A stretch of DNA of 7,177 nt, from contig JAEYPA010000112.1 of NCBI GenBank assembly GCA_023411225.1, positions 1-7,177 of the forward strand, read 5' to 3'. This DNA is from Bacillota bacterium (GTDB lineage: Bacteria > Bacillota > Clostridia > Lachnospirales > Lachnospiraceae). Of the stretch, positions 6,444 through 7,177 are shown one piece after another. How positions within the stretch are numbered: the first letter of the stretch is position 1; each line of letters starts with the position of its first letter. Position numbers and translations under genes: made by a program. The notes under the pieces are model-generated. The model did no database searches, was not told the origin of the DNA, and worked only from the letters and a program-made list of their open reading frames with translations.

Positions 6444-6513
6444 TTAATATAGGGTTTTATTGTATAAAATGAGAATATCTGGTAATACTTAGACCAAAGG
6501 AGTGTGACCTTCT

Positions 6514-7152
6514 ATGAGCAAGGTTTATTGGTCAATTACCGGATTTAGCATATTGGTGATTTTATTTTCATTTACTTACTACTTCAGCTTTAAAAGTGCC
6601 CATGTCGATAATCAAAAAAATGGAACTAACCAGGCTCAGATTCAGATGGCTGGTGACAGGGAGGACATTAATGATAGTAGCCAGGTTATAGATGCCAATC
6701 AGAGTGATGCAATACGTACAGATAGCAATACGATTTATATTGAAGAAAGCTATGATATTGCGGATGCAATTTACAATAACAAACAGTTTGCCATTCCAAA
6801 GGAATATGTTGGTTTGACACGTGTAGAAATTCAGAATAAATTAATGGAATATATGAATAATCCACCTAAGGAAGAAGTGAAAAAAGGGTTGGTATCTATT
6901 AGCTTAAGCTCTTTTTCAAAGGCGTCCATCACAATTCGCAAGGTGTTTGACAACAAGGATAATTATGCGTATTACATGACGGAATATGGTGGATATGTAG
7001 TAGTCTATACCAATGACAAGAAGACACTTGTGGATCAGACAGGAATTCTGGTTTCCGACTTAACGAAAGAGGAACAAAATGAAGTGCGAAAAGGTGTTTA
7101 TATTGACGACTTAGATCAATTATATGGAATACTAGAAAGCTATTCCAGCTAA
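6514..7152 (+). CDS. Membrane-anchored protein with BofC-like C-terminal domain
   Basis: This 212-residue protein has one N-terminal membrane helix (about 6-26) that may act as an uncleaved anchor or signal. A low-complexity polar stretch rich in Asn/Gln/Asp (about 31-72) follows, and then a folded region from about 74. The C-terminal part, from ITIRKVFDN (139-147) through YGGYVVVYTNDK (158-169) and the ending LYGILESYSS (203-212), resembles the BofC C-terminal domain as I know it from clostridial proteins. B. subtilis BofC is a forespore-secreted inhibitor of the SpoIVB protease that helps time SigK activation. The classical BofC N-terminal domain is not recognisable here, and the protein is longer than Bacillus BofC (about 170 residues). 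The role in SpoIVB control is therefore only a hypothesis. ATG 6514 follows AAAGGAG (6496-6502) with an 11-base spacing. A GTG at 6503 is immediately stopped. The outward-facing location is inferred from the membrane helix. Confidence 0.6.
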   Translation: MSKVYWSITGFSILVILFSFTYYFSFKSAHVDNQKNGTNQAQIQMAGDREDINDSSQVIDANQSDAIRTDSNTIYIEESYDIADAIYNNKQFAIPKEYVGLTRVEIQNKLMEYMNNPPKEEVKKGLVSISLSSFSKASITIRKVFDNKDNYAYYMTEYGGYVVVYTNDKKTLVDQTGILVSDLTKEEQNEVRKGVYIDDLDQLYGILESYSS

Positions 7153-7177
7153 ATAAAAGCCATTTTTACTAGAATTG

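Noticed and set aside
6455..6469. TTTTAT/ATAAAA hairpin with a 3-base loop between the flippase and BofC-like genes
   Set aside because: The stem is all A-T, only 6 bp, and has no following T-run, so it is not a credible terminator.
7153..7177. Short T-run (TTTTT) after the BofC-like gene
   Set aside because: No hairpin precedes the T-run within the available sequence, and the window ends too soon to judge.

Overview
The window looks like a chromosomal core region of a low-GC, endospore-forming Firmicute, most likely a member of the Lachnospiraceae or a related clostridial group. This rests on the AT-rich sequence, the sporulation genes yqfC and yqfD, the conserved rpsU/yqfCD/phoH/ybeY neighbourhood, the acidic insertion in YbeY, and a DUF3048 lipoprotein. 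The genus cannot be fixed from this sequence alone. All recognised genes lie on the + strand, and no mobile element, CRISPR array, tRNA or rRNA was found.

Layout: (1) The 3' end of rpsU (ribosomal protein S21) closes with a strong intrinsic terminator (138-171). (2) A short gap with a candidate sporulation (SigE-type) promoter precedes yqfC and yqfD, two sporulation genes that are translationally close. The YqfD start is best placed at GTG 651. (3) A 139-bp gap rich in palindromes carries a good extended -10 promoter. It drives phoH, ybeY (11-bp overlap with phoH) and a DUF3048 (YerB-like) lipoprotein gene, and this unit ends at a long hairpin terminator (4679-4728). (4) A second strong extended -10 promoter (4746-4773) drives a MurJ/SpoVB-like polytopic flippase. 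After 70 bp comes a single-pass membrane protein whose C-terminal part resembles the BofC C-terminal domain. The last 25 bases hold nothing recognisable.

How the genes fit together: the block joins ribosome maintenance (S21, YbeY, probably PhoH) with spore formation (YqfC, YqfD, perhaps the BofC-like protein) and envelope assembly (flippase, lipoprotein). Compared with the Bacillus subtilis order rpsU-yqeY-yqfA-yqfB-yqfC-yqfD-phoH-yqfF(pgpH)-ybeY-dgkA-cdd-era, this locus is a condensed version. yqeY/yqfA/yqfB are missing before yqfC, pgpH is missing between phoH and ybeY, and DUF3048 stands where dgkA would be. I see no clear undescribed defence or mobile system. The items most worth checking are the palindromic control region before phoH, the missing pgpH, and the flippase/BofC-like pair.
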